Assembly: GCF_900540665.1 (NCBI RefSeq) | Contig: NZ_UQGV01000014.1 | Coordinates: forward strand, 1 to 32,002 | Length of the DNA stretch: 32,002 nt | DNA from: an uncultured Catenibacterium sp. | GTDB lineage: Bacteria > Bacillota_I > Bacilli_A > Erysipelotrichales > Coprobacillaceae | Direction of reading: 5' to 3' | Shown here: positions 8,760 through 16,960 of the stretch, in pieces | Layout: each line of letters begins with the position of its first letter | Position numbering within the stretch: position 1 is the first letter of the stretch | Position numbers and translations under genes: made by a program | Notes under the pieces: generated by a model | What the model saw: only the letters and a program-made list of their open reading frames with translations | Database searches by the model: none | Told to the model about the DNA's origin: nothing

Positions 8760-8780
8760 GAAAGGTAAAAGGTGTAACTC

Positions 8781-9464
8781 ATGAAAGGAATCTTAGGTCG
8801 TAAGATCGGAATGACTCAAGTTTTCGCTACTGATGGTAAGTTAATCCCAGTAACAGTTATCGAAGCAACTCCAAACGTAGTTCTTCAGAAGAAGACTGTT
8901 GAAACTGATGGATACAACGCAATCCAGGTTGGTTTTGAAGACAAGAGAGAAAAGCTTGCAAACAAGCCAGAAAAAGGTGTGGTTGCTAAAGCAAACACAG
9001 CTCCTAAGCGCTTCATTAAAGAATTTCGTTATGACGAAATGATGAGTTATGAAGTTGGACAGACAGTTTCTGTTGATAGCTTTGTAGCTGGTGAAGTAGT
9101 TGACGTAACAGGTACAAGTAAAGGTAAAGGCTATCAGGGTGTTATCAAGAGACACGGACAGCACATCGGTCCAAAGGGACATGGTTCTGGAGCTCACAGA
9201 ATCGTAGGTTCTATGGGTCCAATCGCTCCAAACAGAATTGCTCCTGGTAAGAAACTTCCAGGTCAGATGGGTGGAAACACAAGAACAGTTCAGAATCTTG
9301 AAATTGTTGCAGTTGATGTAGAAAAGAACGTATTACTAGTTAGCGGATCAGTACCTGGTCCTAAGAAAGGCTTAGTAGTCGTTAAGTCTGGTATCAAGGC
9401 AAACGGAAAAACAAACGAAGCTGCTGAATTAGTAAATTATGCTACTGAAGCAGTTGCAGAATAA
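8781..9464 (+). CDS. rplC: Ribosomal protein L3
   Basis: This 227-residue large-subunit protein reaches toward the peptidyl transferase centre and starts 50S assembly. It begins MKGILGRKIGMTQVF. The loop GPKGHGSGAHRIVGSMGP and the GKKLPGQMGG segment, whose Gln is methylated in E. coli L3, are intact. It is slightly longer than typical L3 because of an Ala/Glu-rich C-terminal tail. It sits 21 bases after rpsJ and its stop (TAA) is followed closely by rplD. Confidence 0.98.
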   Translation: MKGILGRKIGMTQVFATDGKLIPVTVIEATPNVVLQKKTVETDGYNAIQVGFEDKREKLANKPEKGVVAKANTAPKRFIKEFRYDEMMSYEVGQTVSVDSFVAGEVVDVTGTSKGKGYQGVIKRHGQHIGPKGHGSGAHRIVGSMGPIAPNRIAPGKKLPGQMGGNTRTVQNLEIVAVDVEKNVLLVSGSVPGPKKGLVVVKSGIKANGKTNEAAELVNYATEAVAE

Positions 9465-9487
9465 TGAAGTGGAAGGAGGAAAAACTA

Positions 9488-10111
9488 ATGTTGAATATTG
9501 CATTATTTAATCAGAATGGTGAAAAATTAAACGATTTAGAACTTAACGAAAACGTATTCGGAATCGAACCAAATAACCAGGCAATCTTTGATGTAGTCTT
9601 ACTACAGAGAGCTTCATTAAGACAGGGTACTCACAAGGTGAAGAATCGTCACGAAGTTTCAGGCGGTGGAAAGAAACCTTGGAGACAGAAGGGTACAGGA
9701 CGTGCTAGACAGGGTTCTATCCGTGCACCACAGTGGCGCGGTGGAGGAGTTGTCTTTGGTCCTACTCCAAGAAGCTATGACTTCAAGATTAACAAGAAAG
9801 TTAAGAATCTTGCATTAAGATCTGTATTATCACAGAAGGTAATCGATCAGGAATTAGTTGCATTAGATGCTATCGCTTTCGAAACTATCAAGACTAAGAA
9901 TGTTGTTAATTTCTTAGGTAACTTCGAAAACCCAAGAAAGACATTAATCGTTGTTGATAAGTTAGAAGAAAACTTAGTATTATCTGCAAGAAACGTTCCT
10001 GGTGTTAAAGTTATCGAAGCTAGCAACGTAAACGTTTATGACGTTATGGATTGCACTAAGTTAATGATGACTGAAAAAGCTATCAAGGCAGTTGAGGAGG
10101 TACTAAAATAA
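9488..10111 (+). CDS. rplD: Ribosomal protein L4
   Basis: This 207-residue protein lines the narrow part of the nascent-peptide tunnel through its basic loop, seen here as GGGKKPWRQKGTGRARQGS followed by APQWRGGG. In E. coli it also represses its own operon. An upstream in-frame ATG at 9464 overlaps the rplC stop, but I chose 9488. The sequence GGAAGGAGG (9471-9479) is correctly spaced from 9488, and the family begins at this point. The stop overlaps the rplW start (TAATG), implying translational coupling. Confidence 0.97.
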   Translation: MLNIALFNQNGEKLNDLELNENVFGIEPNNQAIFDVVLLQRASLRQGTHKVKNRHEVSGGGKKPWRQKGTGRARQGSIRAPQWRGGGVVFGPTPRSYDFKINKKVKNLALRSVLSQKVIDQELVALDAIAFETIKTKNVVNFLGNFENPRKTLIVVDKLEENLVLSARNVPGVKVIEASNVNVYDVMDCTKLMMTEKAIKAVEEVLK

Positions 10112-10404
10112 TGGCTCACATTACTGACGTACTAAGAAAACCTGTTTTAACTGAAAAGACTATGAAGTTAATGCAGGAAGAAAACAAATATACTTTCGAT
10201 GTTGCTTTATCATCAAACAAGACTGAAATCAAACAGGCTGTAGAAGCTATGTTCAATGTTAAGGTTACTAGCGTTAACACAATCAACGTTAGAGCTAAGA
10301 CTAAGAGAGTTGGTCGTTATGTTGGTAAGACTGCTAGAAGAAAGAAAGCAATCGTAACTTTAGCAGAAGGCAACAGCATCAATTTATTTGGTGAAGAAGA
10401 ATAA
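10111..10404 (+). CDS. rplW: Ribosomal protein L23
   Basis: This 97-residue 50S protein sits at the tunnel exit, where trigger factor and the signal recognition particle dock. It has the family start (VLRKPVLTEKT), the NKTEIKQAVEAMFNVKVTSV core, and a basic stretch ending TKRVGRYVGKTARRKKA. It overlaps rplD by one base; GAGGAGG within the rplD end is its ribosome binding site. Confidence 0.97.
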   Translation: MAHITDVLRKPVLTEKTMKLMQEENKYTFDVALSSNKTEIKQAVEAMFNVKVTSVNTINVRAKTKRVGRYVGKTARRKKAIVTLAEGNSINLFGEEE

Positions 10405-10423
10405 TTAACTAATTATAAACTAT

Positions 10424-10442
10424 TGAAATGCACTCCATTTCA
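10424..10442 (+). other. Hairpin in the rplW-rplB gap
   Basis: TGAAATG (10424-10430), loop CACTC, CATTTCA (10436-10442) form a perfect 7-bp stem in the 62-base gap, the longest internal gap of the superoperon. No T-run follows, so termination is unlikely. RNA processing or a protein-binding hairpin are possible. Confidence 0.5.
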
Positions 10443-10466
10443 GATATTTAAATAGGAGGATTAAAC

Positions 10467-11300
10467 ATGCCAATTAAAGCATATAAGCCTACAAGTAACG
10501 GTCGTAGAAACATGACTGCTTTGACTAAGGAAGAAATCACTACTTCTACTCCAGAGAAGTCATTACTTGCTCCTTATAAGAAAAAAGGTGGCCGTAACAA
10601 CATGGGTCAGATCACTACTAGACATCATGGTGGTGGACATAAGAGAAAATACAGAGTTATTGATTTTAAGCGTAACAAGGATGGAGTACCTGGTAAGGTT
10701 GCTACTATCGAATACGATCCAAATAGATCTGCAAACATCGCTTTAATCAATTACGCTGATGGTGAAAAGAGATATATCCTAGCTCCTAAGGGACTAGAAG
10801 TAGGAACTGTAATTGTTTCTGGTGAAACTACTGACGTTAAAGTTGGTAACTGTATGGAAATGGGTAACATGCCTGAAGGTACTACTATCCACAATATTGA
10901 AATGCATCCTGGTAAGGGCGGACAGTTAGCTCGTTCTGCTGGTGTTTCAGCTCAGATCCTTGGTTCTGAAGAAAAATATGTAATTGTTAGACTTCAGTCT
11001 GGTGAAGTAAGAAAATTCTTAAAGAAGTGCCGTGCTACAGTTGGTGCTGTAGGTAACGAAGACCATGGTCTTGTTAATTACGGTAAAGCTGGACGTATGA
11101 GATGGAAAGGTGTTAGACCTACTGTTCGTGGTTCTGTTATGAACCCTAATGACCATCCTCATGGTGGTGGTGAAGGTAAAACTTCAATCGGTCGTAAAGC
11201 TCCACTTACACCTTGGGGTAAGAAGGCTCTTGGTGTTAAGACTAGAAACAGCAAGAAACATTCTAACAGATTGATCGTACGTCGTCGTAATGCTAAATAA
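10467..11300 (+). CDS. rplB: Ribosomal protein L2
   Basis: This 277-residue protein is among the most conserved of the ribosome and is needed for subunit joining and peptidyl transferase assembly. RHHGGGHKRKYR near residue 53 and the C-terminal NPNDHPHGGGEGKTSIGR with the conserved His are intact. Length matches the family. The ribosome binding site AGGAGG lies at about 10454-10459. A hairpin in the gap before it may affect its translation. Confidence 0.98.
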   Translation: MPIKAYKPTSNGRRNMTALTKEEITTSTPEKSLLAPYKKKGGRNNMGQITTRHHGGGHKRKYRVIDFKRNKDGVPGKVATIEYDPNRSANIALINYADGEKRYILAPKGLEVGTVIVSGETTDVKVGNCMEMGNMPEGTTIHNIEMHPGKGGQLARSAGVSAQILGSEEKYVIVRLQSGEVRKFLKKCRATVGAVGNEDHGLVNYGKAGRMRWKGVRPTVRGSVMNPNDHPHGGGEGKTSIGRKAPLTPWGKKALGVKTRNSKKHSNRLIVRRRNAK

Positions 11301-11318
11301 GAAGGAGGATAAGTAATC

Positions 11319-11591
11319 ATGGCAAGAAGTTTAAAAAAGGGACCTTTCGTCGATGAACATTTGATGAAAAAGGTTGAAGCATTAAATGCTGCTGGTAAAA
11401 AAGAAGTTATCAAAACTTGGTCAAGACGTTCTACTATTTTCCCTCAGTTTATTGAGCATACTTTCGCAGTATACAATGGTAAAGAACATATTCCAGTTTA
11501 TGTAACAGAAGATATGGTTGGTCATAAGTTAGGAGAATTTGCTCCAACAAGAACATTCAAAGGCCACACAGCCAATGATAAGGCTGCTTAA
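11319..11591 (+). CDS. rpsS: Ribosomal protein S19
   Basis: This 90-residue head-domain 30S protein pairs with S13 and contacts the A-site finger of the 50S subunit. It begins ARSLKKGPFVDEHLMKKV and carries the TWSRRSTIFPQF segment, followed by HKLGEFAPTRTFKGH, all diagnostic. It lies 18 bases after rplB, with GAAGGAGG upstream. Confidence 0.98.
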   Translation: MARSLKKGPFVDEHLMKKVEALNAAGKKEVIKTWSRRSTIFPQFIEHTFAVYNGKEHIPVYVTEDMVGHKLGEFAPTRTFKGHTANDKAA

Positions 11592-11610
11592 TAAATAGGA
11601 GGATTTGAAC

Positions 11611-11943
11611 ATGGAAGCAAGAGCAACAGCAAAAACTATTCGTGTATCACCTCAGAAAGCTAGATTAGTCGTTGACTTAGTCCGTGGTAAGTCAGTTAAG
11701 GAAGCACTCGGAATTCTTGAATTCACAAACAAGAGTGCTACTCCTGCTATTATCAAGGTTGTTAACTCTGCTAAGGCTAACGCTGTTAATAATGAAGGTG
11801 CAGACGAAGATAAGTTATATATCAAAAAGATTTATGTTGACGAAGGTCCAACATTAAAGAGATTCCGCGCAAGAGCTAAAGGTTCTGGAACTCAAATTTT
11901 AAAGAGAACATGCCACATCACTTGTGTGGTTGAAGAAAGATAG
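11611..11943 (+). CDS. rplV: Ribosomal protein L22
   Basis: This 110-residue protein extends a beta hairpin into the exit tunnel, a site tied to macrolide binding. The family core KTIRVSPQKARLVVDLVRGK is present and the hairpin reads YVDEGPTLKRFRARAKGSGT. I place the start at ATG 11611. A TTG at 11605 is in frame but only two bases from the AGGAGG (11597-11602), too close to be used. The stop is followed after 11 bases by rpsC. Confidence 0.96.
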   Translation: MEARATAKTIRVSPQKARLVVDLVRGKSVKEALGILEFTNKSATPAIIKVVNSAKANAVNNEGADEDKLYIKKIYVDEGPTLKRFRARAKGSGTQILKRTCHITCVVEER

Positions 11944-11954
11944 GAGGACGAACA

Positions 11955-12608
11955 ATGGGTCAGAAAGTAAGTCCAGTTGGATTCCGTGTTGGTGTTAACC
12001 GTGATTGGAGTTCAAGATGGTATGCTGATAAGAAAGACTTTGCTAATTACTTATTAGAAGACGTTAAGATTCGTGAATTCTTAATGGCTAAGTTAAAGAA
12101 AGCATACGTAGCAAAGATCGATATTGAAAGATCAAAGAAACGCGTCAATATCTTTGTTCACACATCAAGACCTGGTGTAGTGATTGGTAAAGACGGAGAA
12201 GCCATTGATGCTTTAAGAAAAGAATTAATGGGTCTTATCAGTGATAAGAAAGTATTTATCAACGTAGTAGAAATTAAGAATGCTGATACTAACGCTCAGT
12301 TAGTAGCTGATAGAATCGCAGAACAGCTTGAAAACCGTGCTTCATTCAGAACAGTTCAGAAGAGAGCTATTCAGAACGCAATGAGAAACGGTGCTAAAGG
12401 TATTAAGACTTCAGTTTCAGGTCGTTTAGGCGGTGCTGATATCGCTAGAAGTGAAGGATATTCTGAAGGTGTAGTTCCACTACATACAATCAGAGCTGAC
12501 ATTGATTATGCCACTGCAGAAGCTGCTACTACTTATGGTAAGCTAGGAGTTAAAGTCTGGATTTGTAAGGGAGAAATTCTTCCTGCAAAGAAGAAAGGGG
12601 ATAAATAA
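11955..12608 (+). CDS. rpsC: Ribosomal protein S3
   Basis: This 217-residue 30S protein forms part of the mRNA entry channel with S4 and S5. It starts MGQKVSPVGFRVGV, carries a type II KH domain with GVVIGKDGEAID, and a C-terminal domain with SGRLGGADIARSE. Length matches the family. Ribosome binding site TAGGAGG overlaps the rplV stop. Confidence 0.98.
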   Translation: MGQKVSPVGFRVGVNRDWSSRWYADKKDFANYLLEDVKIREFLMAKLKKAYVAKIDIERSKKRVNIFVHTSRPGVVIGKDGEAIDALRKELMGLISDKKVFINVVEIKNADTNAQLVADRIAEQLENRASFRTVQKRAIQNAMRNGAKGIKTSVSGRLGGADIARSEGYSEGVVPLHTIRADIDYATAEAATTYGKLGVKVWICKGEILPAKKKGDK

Positions 12609-12610
12609 TC

Positions 12611-13021
12611 ATGTTGATGCCTAAGAGAACAAAATATAGAAGACCTCATAGAGTTAAATATGAAGGTAAGGCTAAGGGCGGTAAGACAGTTGCTTTCGGT
12701 GACTTCGGTTTAGTAGCTCTTGATGGTGCTTGGATTACTTCAAGACAGATTGAAGCAGCCCGTATCGCAATCAACCGTCATATGAACCGTGGTGGTAAGG
12801 TTTGGATTAGAATCTTCCCACACTTAGCAAAGACTAAAAAGCCTTTGGAAGTACGTATGGGTTCAGGTAAAGGTGCTCCAGAACAGTGGGTAGCTGTAGT
12901 TAAGAAAGGCCGCGTTATGTTCGAAGTTGGTCAGATTGATGAAGCAACTGCTCGTGAAGCATTAAGACTTGCTTCTCATAAGTTACCTGTCAGATGCAAG
13001 ATTATTGGAAGAGGTGAGTAA
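12611..13021 (+). CDS. rplP: Ribosomal protein L16
   Basis: This 136-residue protein binds near the A-site tRNA elbow in the 50S subunit. The start MLMPKRTKYRRPHR matches the family form MLLPKR..., supporting ATG 12611 rather than the in-frame ATG at 12617. The AAAGGGG (12594-12600) is ten bases from 12611. The GKVWIRIFPH and MGSGKGAPE blocks are intact. The gap to rpsC is two bases and to rpmC three. Confidence 0.97.
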   Translation: MLMPKRTKYRRPHRVKYEGKAKGGKTVAFGDFGLVALDGAWITSRQIEAARIAINRHMNRGGKVWIRIFPHLAKTKKPLEVRMGSGKGAPEQWVAVVKKGRVMFEVGQIDEATAREALRLASHKLPVRCKIIGRGE

Positions 13022-13024
13022 CTC

Positions 13025-13219
13025 ATGAAAGTACAAGAAATTAGAAGTATTGAAACAAAAGATCTACTTGTAAAAGTAGAAGAATTCAAAAAAGAGTTAT
13101 TTAGTTTAAGATTTCAGCAGGCAACTGGTCAGCTTGAAAATACTGCTCGTATCAAAGAAGTAAGAAAATCAATCGCAAAGATCAAAACAGTTATTAGAGA
13201 AAGAGAACTTGAAAAGTAG
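13025..13219 (+). CDS. rpmC: Ribosomal protein L29
   Basis: This 64-residue all-helical protein sits next to L23 at the tunnel exit. The motif KKELFSLRFQQATGQLENTAR followed by IKEVRKSIAKIKTVIRERE is typical, and length is normal. Ribosome binding site and start overlap the end of rplP (GAGGTGAGTAACTC before ATG), suggesting coupling. Confidence 0.97.
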   Translation: MKVQEIRSIETKDLLVKVEEFKKELFSLRFQQATGQLENTARIKEVRKSIAKIKTVIRERELEK

Positions 13220-13229
13220 GAGAGAGATT

Positions 13230-13490
13230 ATGGAAAGAAATAACAGAAAAGTCTATACTGGCACAGTCATCTCTACTAAGATGGACAAAACTATAACTGT
13301 ACTTGTTGAAACACATGTAAAACATAAATTATACGGTAAACGTATGAATTCATCTAAGAAATTCCATGCACATGATGAAAACAATGAAGCACGTGTTGGA
13401 GATACAGTAAAGATTATGGCAACAAGACCATTATCTGCAACAAAGCGTTTCCGTTTAGTAGAAATCGTAAAGAAAGCAGAAATTATCTAA
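13230..13490 (+). CDS. rpsQ: Ribosomal protein S17
   Basis: This 86-residue OB-fold protein is a primary binder of the 5' domain of 16S rRNA. ATG 13230 gives MERNNRKVYTGTVISTKMDKT, the family start. The upstream in-frame ATG at 13209 lies inside rpmC and is unlikely. TAGGAGAG (13217-13224) is the ribosome binding site. Later blocks KHKLYGKRMNSSKKFHAHDE and the RPLSATKRFRLVEI end are characteristic. Confidence 0.97.
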   Translation: MERNNRKVYTGTVISTKMDKTITVLVETHVKHKLYGKRMNSSKKFHAHDENNEARVGDTVKIMATRPLSATKRFRLVEIVKKAEII

Positions 13491-13515
13491 TACAGTCTGA
13501 AAGGAGGTCACTACT

Positions 13516-13884
13516 ATGATCCAGAACGAAAGTAGATTAAAAGTTGCTGACAATACAGGCGCTAAAGAAGTTTTAGTTATCAGAAACCTTGGTGGTTCAA
13601 ATAGAAAGACAAGTAGCATCGGTGATATCGTTGTTGCTACTGTAAAGCAAGCGGCTCCAGGCGGAACTGTAAAGAAGGGTGAAGTCGTTAAAGCTGTTAT
13701 CGTTAGAACAAGATACGGTGTTCAGCGTGAAAACGGTTCAGTAATCCGTTTCGATGATAACGCATGCGTAATCATTAAAGATGACAATACACCTAAGGGT
13801 ACACGTATCTTTGGCCCAGTCGCTAGAGAGTTAAGAGATGCTGATTTCATGAAAATCGTATCATTAGCTCCTGAAGTATTATAG
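13516..13884 (+). CDS. rplN: Ribosomal protein L14
   Basis: This 122-residue protein lies at the subunit interface, where the silencing factor RsfS can bind. It starts MIQNESRLKVADNTGAKE, with GGTVKKGEVVKAVIVR and FDDNACVIIKDDNTPKGTRI intact. Length equals the standard. AAAGGAGG sits at 13500-13507. Confidence 0.98.
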   Translation: MIQNESRLKVADNTGAKEVLVIRNLGGSNRKTSSIGDIVVATVKQAAPGGTVKKGEVVKAVIVRTRYGVQRENGSVIRFDDNACVIIKDDNTPKGTRIFGPVARELRDADFMKIVSLAPEVL

Positions 13885-13898
13885 GAGGAACGAAAGAT

Positions 13899-14213
13899 AT
13901 GAAATTACGTGTAGGTGATACAGTACAGGTCATTGCAGGCAGCGAAAAAGGCAAGACTGGCGAAATTCTTGCAATTAAAGGTAATAGAGTTGTCGTTGAA
14001 GGTGTCAAGAAGGTAACAAAGCATGTTAAACCTTCTCAGGCAGATCCTGAAGGCGGAATCATTACTGTAGAAGCTCCAATTGATGCTTCTAATGTTGCTT
14101 ACTATGATACAAAAGCTAAGGAAATCGTTAAACTTGGCTATAAAATTGAAGATGGTAAAAAAGTACGTGTTAATAAGAAAACAGGTGCTGTAATCGAAAA
14201 TAAGAAGAAATAA
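13899..14213 (+). CDS. rplX: Ribosomal protein L24
   Basis: This 104-residue protein helps start 50S assembly at the 5' end of 23S rRNA. It has an N-terminal KOW motif (GDTVQVIAGSEKGKTGEIL), GVKKVTKHVKPSQADPEGGI, and a Lys-rich C terminus. It follows rplN after 14 bases with TAGGAGG overlapping the rplN stop. Confidence 0.97.
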   Translation: MKLRVGDTVQVIAGSEKGKTGEILAIKGNRVVVEGVKKVTKHVKPSQADPEGGIITVEAPIDASNVAYYDTKAKEIVKLGYKIEDGKKVRVNKKTGAVIENKKK

Positions 14214-14231
14214 GGGGAAGGAGGATAATAC

Positions 14232-14771
14232 ATGAACCGTTTACAGGAACGTTATACAAACGAAATCACAAAGAACTTAATGAAGAAGTTCGGTTATGAA
14301 TCTACAATGCAGATTCCTAAAATGGAAAAGATCGTTATTAATATCGGTGTTGGTGATGCAGTCAACAATTCTAAATTCTTAGAAGAAGCTGTAGAAGAAT
14401 TGACATTAATCTCAGGTCAGAAGCCAATCGTTACTACTGCTAAGAAATCAATCGCTGGTTTCAAGGTACGTGAAGGTCAGGCTATCGGATGTAAAGTCAC
14501 TTTACGTGGTGAAAGAATGTATGAATTCTTAGATAAGTTAGTAAGTATTTCACTTCCTCGTGTAAGAGACTTCAGAGGAGTACCTAAGAATTCATTTGAT
14601 GGAAGAGGTAACTACACTTTAGGTGTTAAAGAACAGTTAATCTTCCCTGAAATTGACTTCGATAAGGTTGCAAAGTTAAGAGGTATGGATATCGTATTTG
14701 TTACTACTGCAAAGACTGACGAAGAAGGTCGCGCTTTATTAACAGAACTTGGCATGCCTTTTGCTAAATAA
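14232..14771 (+). CDS. rplE: Ribosomal protein L5
   Basis: This 179-residue protein binds 5S rRNA in the central protuberance and contacts S13. Blocks typical of the family are MEKIVINIGVGDAVNNSK, GQKPIVTTAKKSIAGFKVRE, SLPRVRDFRGVPKNSFDGRG and the TAKTDEEGRALLTELGMPF end. Length is standard. GGAAGGAGG precedes the start. Confidence 0.98.
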   Translation: MNRLQERYTNEITKNLMKKFGYESTMQIPKMEKIVINIGVGDAVNNSKFLEEAVEELTLISGQKPIVTTAKKSIAGFKVREGQAIGCKVTLRGERMYEFLDKLVSISLPRVRDFRGVPKNSFDGRGNYTLGVKEQLIFPEIDFDKVAKLRGMDIVFVTTAKTDEEGRALLTELGMPFAK

Positions 14772-14787
14772 TTAGGAGGACAGAATT

Positions 14788-14973
14788 ATGGCAAAAACAT
14801 CAATGAAAGTTAAACAGCAACGTCCTCAGAAATACAAAGTTCGTGAATATACTAGATGCGAACGTTGTGGACGCCCACATTCAGTTATTAGAAAATTCAA
14901 GTTATGCCGTATTTGCTTCAGAGAATTAGCTTACAAAGGTGAAATTCCTGGTGTTAAGAAGGCAAGCTGGTAA
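14788..14973 (+). CDS. rpsZ: Ribosomal protein S14, zinc-binding type (S14Z)
   Basis: This 61-residue 30S head protein keeps all four zinc ligands: C24-x2-C27 (CERC) and C40-x2-C43 (CRIC). This is the short C+ form of S14. Many Bacillota also carry a longer zinc-free paralogue elsewhere, induced in zinc limitation; none is seen here. It starts MAKTSMKVKQQRPQKYKVR and ends KKASW, the family end. Confidence 0.98.
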   Translation: MAKTSMKVKQQRPQKYKVREYTRCERCGRPHSVIRKFKLCRICFRELAYKGEIPGVKKASW

Positions 14974-15006
14974 TTTATAAGTCACATACGGAAGGAGGAC
15001 ATATAA

Positions 15007-15402
15007 ATGGTTACAACAGATCCAATTGCAGATATGTTAACTAGAATTCGTAATGCGAATCAGCAGAAACATGAAACTGTTTCTATCCCTTACTCAAACC
15101 TAAAGAATGATTTAGCAAACATCTTAAAGAATGAAGGTTTTGTTACTGACTTCGTAGTAAATGAAGAAGGAAATCATAAGAATATTGTTATTACATTAAA
15201 ATATAAAGGTAACGAAAGAGTTATCACTGGTTTAAAGAGAGTTTCTAAACCAGGTTTACGTCAGTATGCTAAAGTAAACGAAATCCCTAAAGTATTAAAT
15301 GGTTTAGGTATCGTAGTATTATCTACTTCTCAAGGACTTATGACTGATAAAGAAGCAAGAGCTAAGAATATCGGTGGAGAAGTATTAGCTTATATCTGGT
15401 AA
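15007..15402 (+). CDS. rpsH: Ribosomal protein S8
   Basis: This 131-residue protein binds the central domain of 16S rRNA and in E. coli also represses the spc operon. The start TDPIADMLTRIRNAN, ISVPYSNLK-type block (VSIPYSNLKNDLANIL) and C-terminal GLGIVVLSTSQGLMTDKEAR are diagnostic. The 33-base gap before it holds a strong GGAAGGAGG. Confidence 0.98.
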   Translation: MVTTDPIADMLTRIRNANQQKHETVSIPYSNLKNDLANILKNEGFVTDFVVNEEGNHKNIVITLKYKGNERVITGLKRVSKPGLRQYAKVNEIPKVLNGLGIVVLSTSQGLMTDKEARAKNIGGEVLAYIW

Positions 15403-15426
15403 TAAAATTATTTAGGAGGTCAAACA

Positions 15427-15972
15427 ATGTCTCGTATTGGTAAAAAGATTATTATCGTACCTGAAGGTGTAAACGTAGACGTTGCTGCTGATAACACTGT
15501 CACTGTTACAGGTCCTAAGGGAACTCTTACAAGACAGTTCTCTGATTTAATTACTATCGAAGTAAATGGTAATGAAATCGAATGTAAGAGACACAGTGAA
15601 GAAAAAGCAAACAAGCAGTTACATGGTACAACTAGAGCTTTACTTGCAAACATGATCGAAGGCGTTAAAGATGGTTTCACTAAGAAACTTGAAATCGTTG
15701 GTATCGGTTATAGAGCTCAGATGCAGGGTAATAAATTAGTAATGAATATTGGTTATTCACACCCAGTAGAAGTTGAAATCGAAGAAGGTGTGAAAGTTGA
15801 ATGTCCATCAGCTACTGAAATCACAGTATCTGGTATCTCTAAAGAAAGAGTTGGACATGTCGCTTCAGTAATCAGAGCTTGGAAGAAGCCTGAACCATAT
15901 AAGGGTAAAGGTATTAAATATTCTGATGAACATATCATCAGAAAAGAAGGTAAAACTGCTGGTAAGAAGTAG
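15427..15972 (+). CDS. rplF: Ribosomal protein L6
   Basis: This 181-residue protein sits at the base of the sarcin-ricin loop near the factor-binding site. It begins MSRIGKKIIIVPEGV. The second domain holds GIGYRAQMQGNKLVMNIGYS, and the C terminus EPYKGKGIKYSDEHIIRKEG is fully typical. The order rpsH-rplF-rplR is the usual spc arrangement. Confidence 0.98.
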   Translation: MSRIGKKIIIVPEGVNVDVAADNTVTVTGPKGTLTRQFSDLITIEVNGNEIECKRHSEEKANKQLHGTTRALLANMIEGVKDGFTKKLEIVGIGYRAQMQGNKLVMNIGYSHPVEVEIEEGVKVECPSATEITVSGISKERVGHVASVIRAWKKPEPYKGKGIKYSDEHIIRKEGKTAGKK

Positions 15973-15999
15973 TTATAAACTAAGGAGGAAAATCGAATC

Positions 16000-16356
16000 A
16001 TGGCAAAGAATGAATCACGCAACGTTATCCGTTTAAGACGTCATGCTAGAGTTCGTAATAAGATTTCTGGAACTCCAGAAAGACCACGTCTTAATGTGTT
16101 CCGTTCAAACTCTCATATTCATGCACAGATCATCGATGACACTAAGGGTGTAACTCTTGTATCAGCATCTTCTGTAGACATGAAGTTAGAAAATGGTTCA
16201 AACATTGAAGCAGCTGCTGCTGTTGGTGCTGAAATCGCTAAGAGAGCAATTGCTAAAAATATTGATGTAGTAGTATTCGACCGTGGTGGTTATATCTATC
16301 ATGGTAGAGTAAAAGCACTTGCAGAAGCTGCAAGAGAAGCTGGATTAAAATTCTAA
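16000..16356 (+). CDS. rplR: Ribosomal protein L18
   Basis: This 118-residue protein binds 5S rRNA with L5. The Arg-rich start (RLRRHARVRNKISGTPERPR), LNVFRSNSHIHAQIIDD and the end FDRGGYIYHGRVKALAEAAR with EAGLKF match the family. Length is standard. TAAGGAGG is upstream. Confidence 0.98.
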   Translation: MAKNESRNVIRLRRHARVRNKISGTPERPRLNVFRSNSHIHAQIIDDTKGVTLVSASSVDMKLENGSNIEAAAAVGAEIAKRAIAKNIDVVVFDRGGYIYHGRVKALAEAAREAGLKF

Positions 16357-16371
16357 GAGGGAGGTCAAATA

Positions 16372-16947
16372 ATGGAAGAACGTAAACCTAGAGAAAATTC
16401 TAGAGAAAACTCTAGAAGAGGCAATAACCCTAGAAGAAACAGAAAAAACAACAGAAGACAGAGAGCTCCTAAGGAATTCGAAACAAGAGTTGTTACTATC
16501 AACCGTGTTACTAAAGTTGTTAAGGGTGGACGTAAAATGCGTTTCGCTGCTTTAGTTGTAATTGGTGATAGAAAAGGTCGTGTTGGTTTCGGTACAGGTA
16601 AGGCTAACGAAGTACCTGATGCAATCAGAAAAGCTGAAGAAGCTGCTAAGAGAAACCTTATCACAGTTCCAAATATCAACGGTACAATCCCTCATGAAAT
16701 CACTGGTAACTATAAGTCTGGTTCAGTATTCTTAAGACCAGCTTCTAAAGGTACTGGTATCATCGCTGGTGGACCTGTCCGTGCAGTAGTTGAATTAGCA
16801 GGTTACTCTGATATCTTATCTAAGTGTCTTGGATCAAGAACTCCAATCAACATGGTAAGAGCAACAATCGAAGGTTTAGCATCATTAAAGACTGCTGAAC
16901 AGGTAGCAGAATTAAGAGACATCACAGTCGAAAAGATTTATGGATAG
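16372..16947 (+). CDS. rpsE: Ribosomal protein S5 with extended Arg/Asn-rich N terminus
   Basis: This 191-residue 30S protein affects decoding accuracy and lines the mRNA entry site. The dsRBD-like domain starts near residue 38 (FETRVVTINRVTKVVKGGRK), followed by GVGFGTGKA-type and KGTGIIAGGPVRAV blocks. It exceeds the usual length of about 166 because residues 3-35 are a basic, low-complexity tail with the peptide RENS repeated. The DNA behind it contains a tandem 12-base repeat (16388-16411). The tail probably extends along rRNA or stays disordered; this is inference. Confidence 0.97.
   Translation: MEERKPRENSRENSRRGNNPRRNRKNNRRQRAPKEFETRVVTINRVTKVVKGGRKMRFAALVVIGDRKGRVGFGTGKANEVPDAIRKAEEAAKRNLITVPNINGTIPHEITGNYKSGSVFLRPASKGTGIIAGGPVRAVVELAGYSDILSKCLGSRTPINMVRATIEGLASLKTAEQVAELRDITVEKIYG
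16388..16411 (+). repeat. Tandem 12-base repeat in rpsE
   Basis: CTAGAGAAAATT (16388-16399) is followed directly by CTAGAGAAAACT (16400-16411) and a partial third unit (CTAGAAGAG). Each unit encodes the peptide R-E-N-S in frame, so gain or loss of a unit would keep the frame. Confidence 0.7.
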
Positions 16948-16960
16948 GAGGAGCGTAAAA

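Noticed and set aside
9464..9487. Longer rplD starting at ATG 9464
   Set aside because: The ATG overlaps the rplC stop, lacks a spaced ribosome binding site, and the extra eight residues are not part of L4. The ATG at 9488 has a good AGGAGG.
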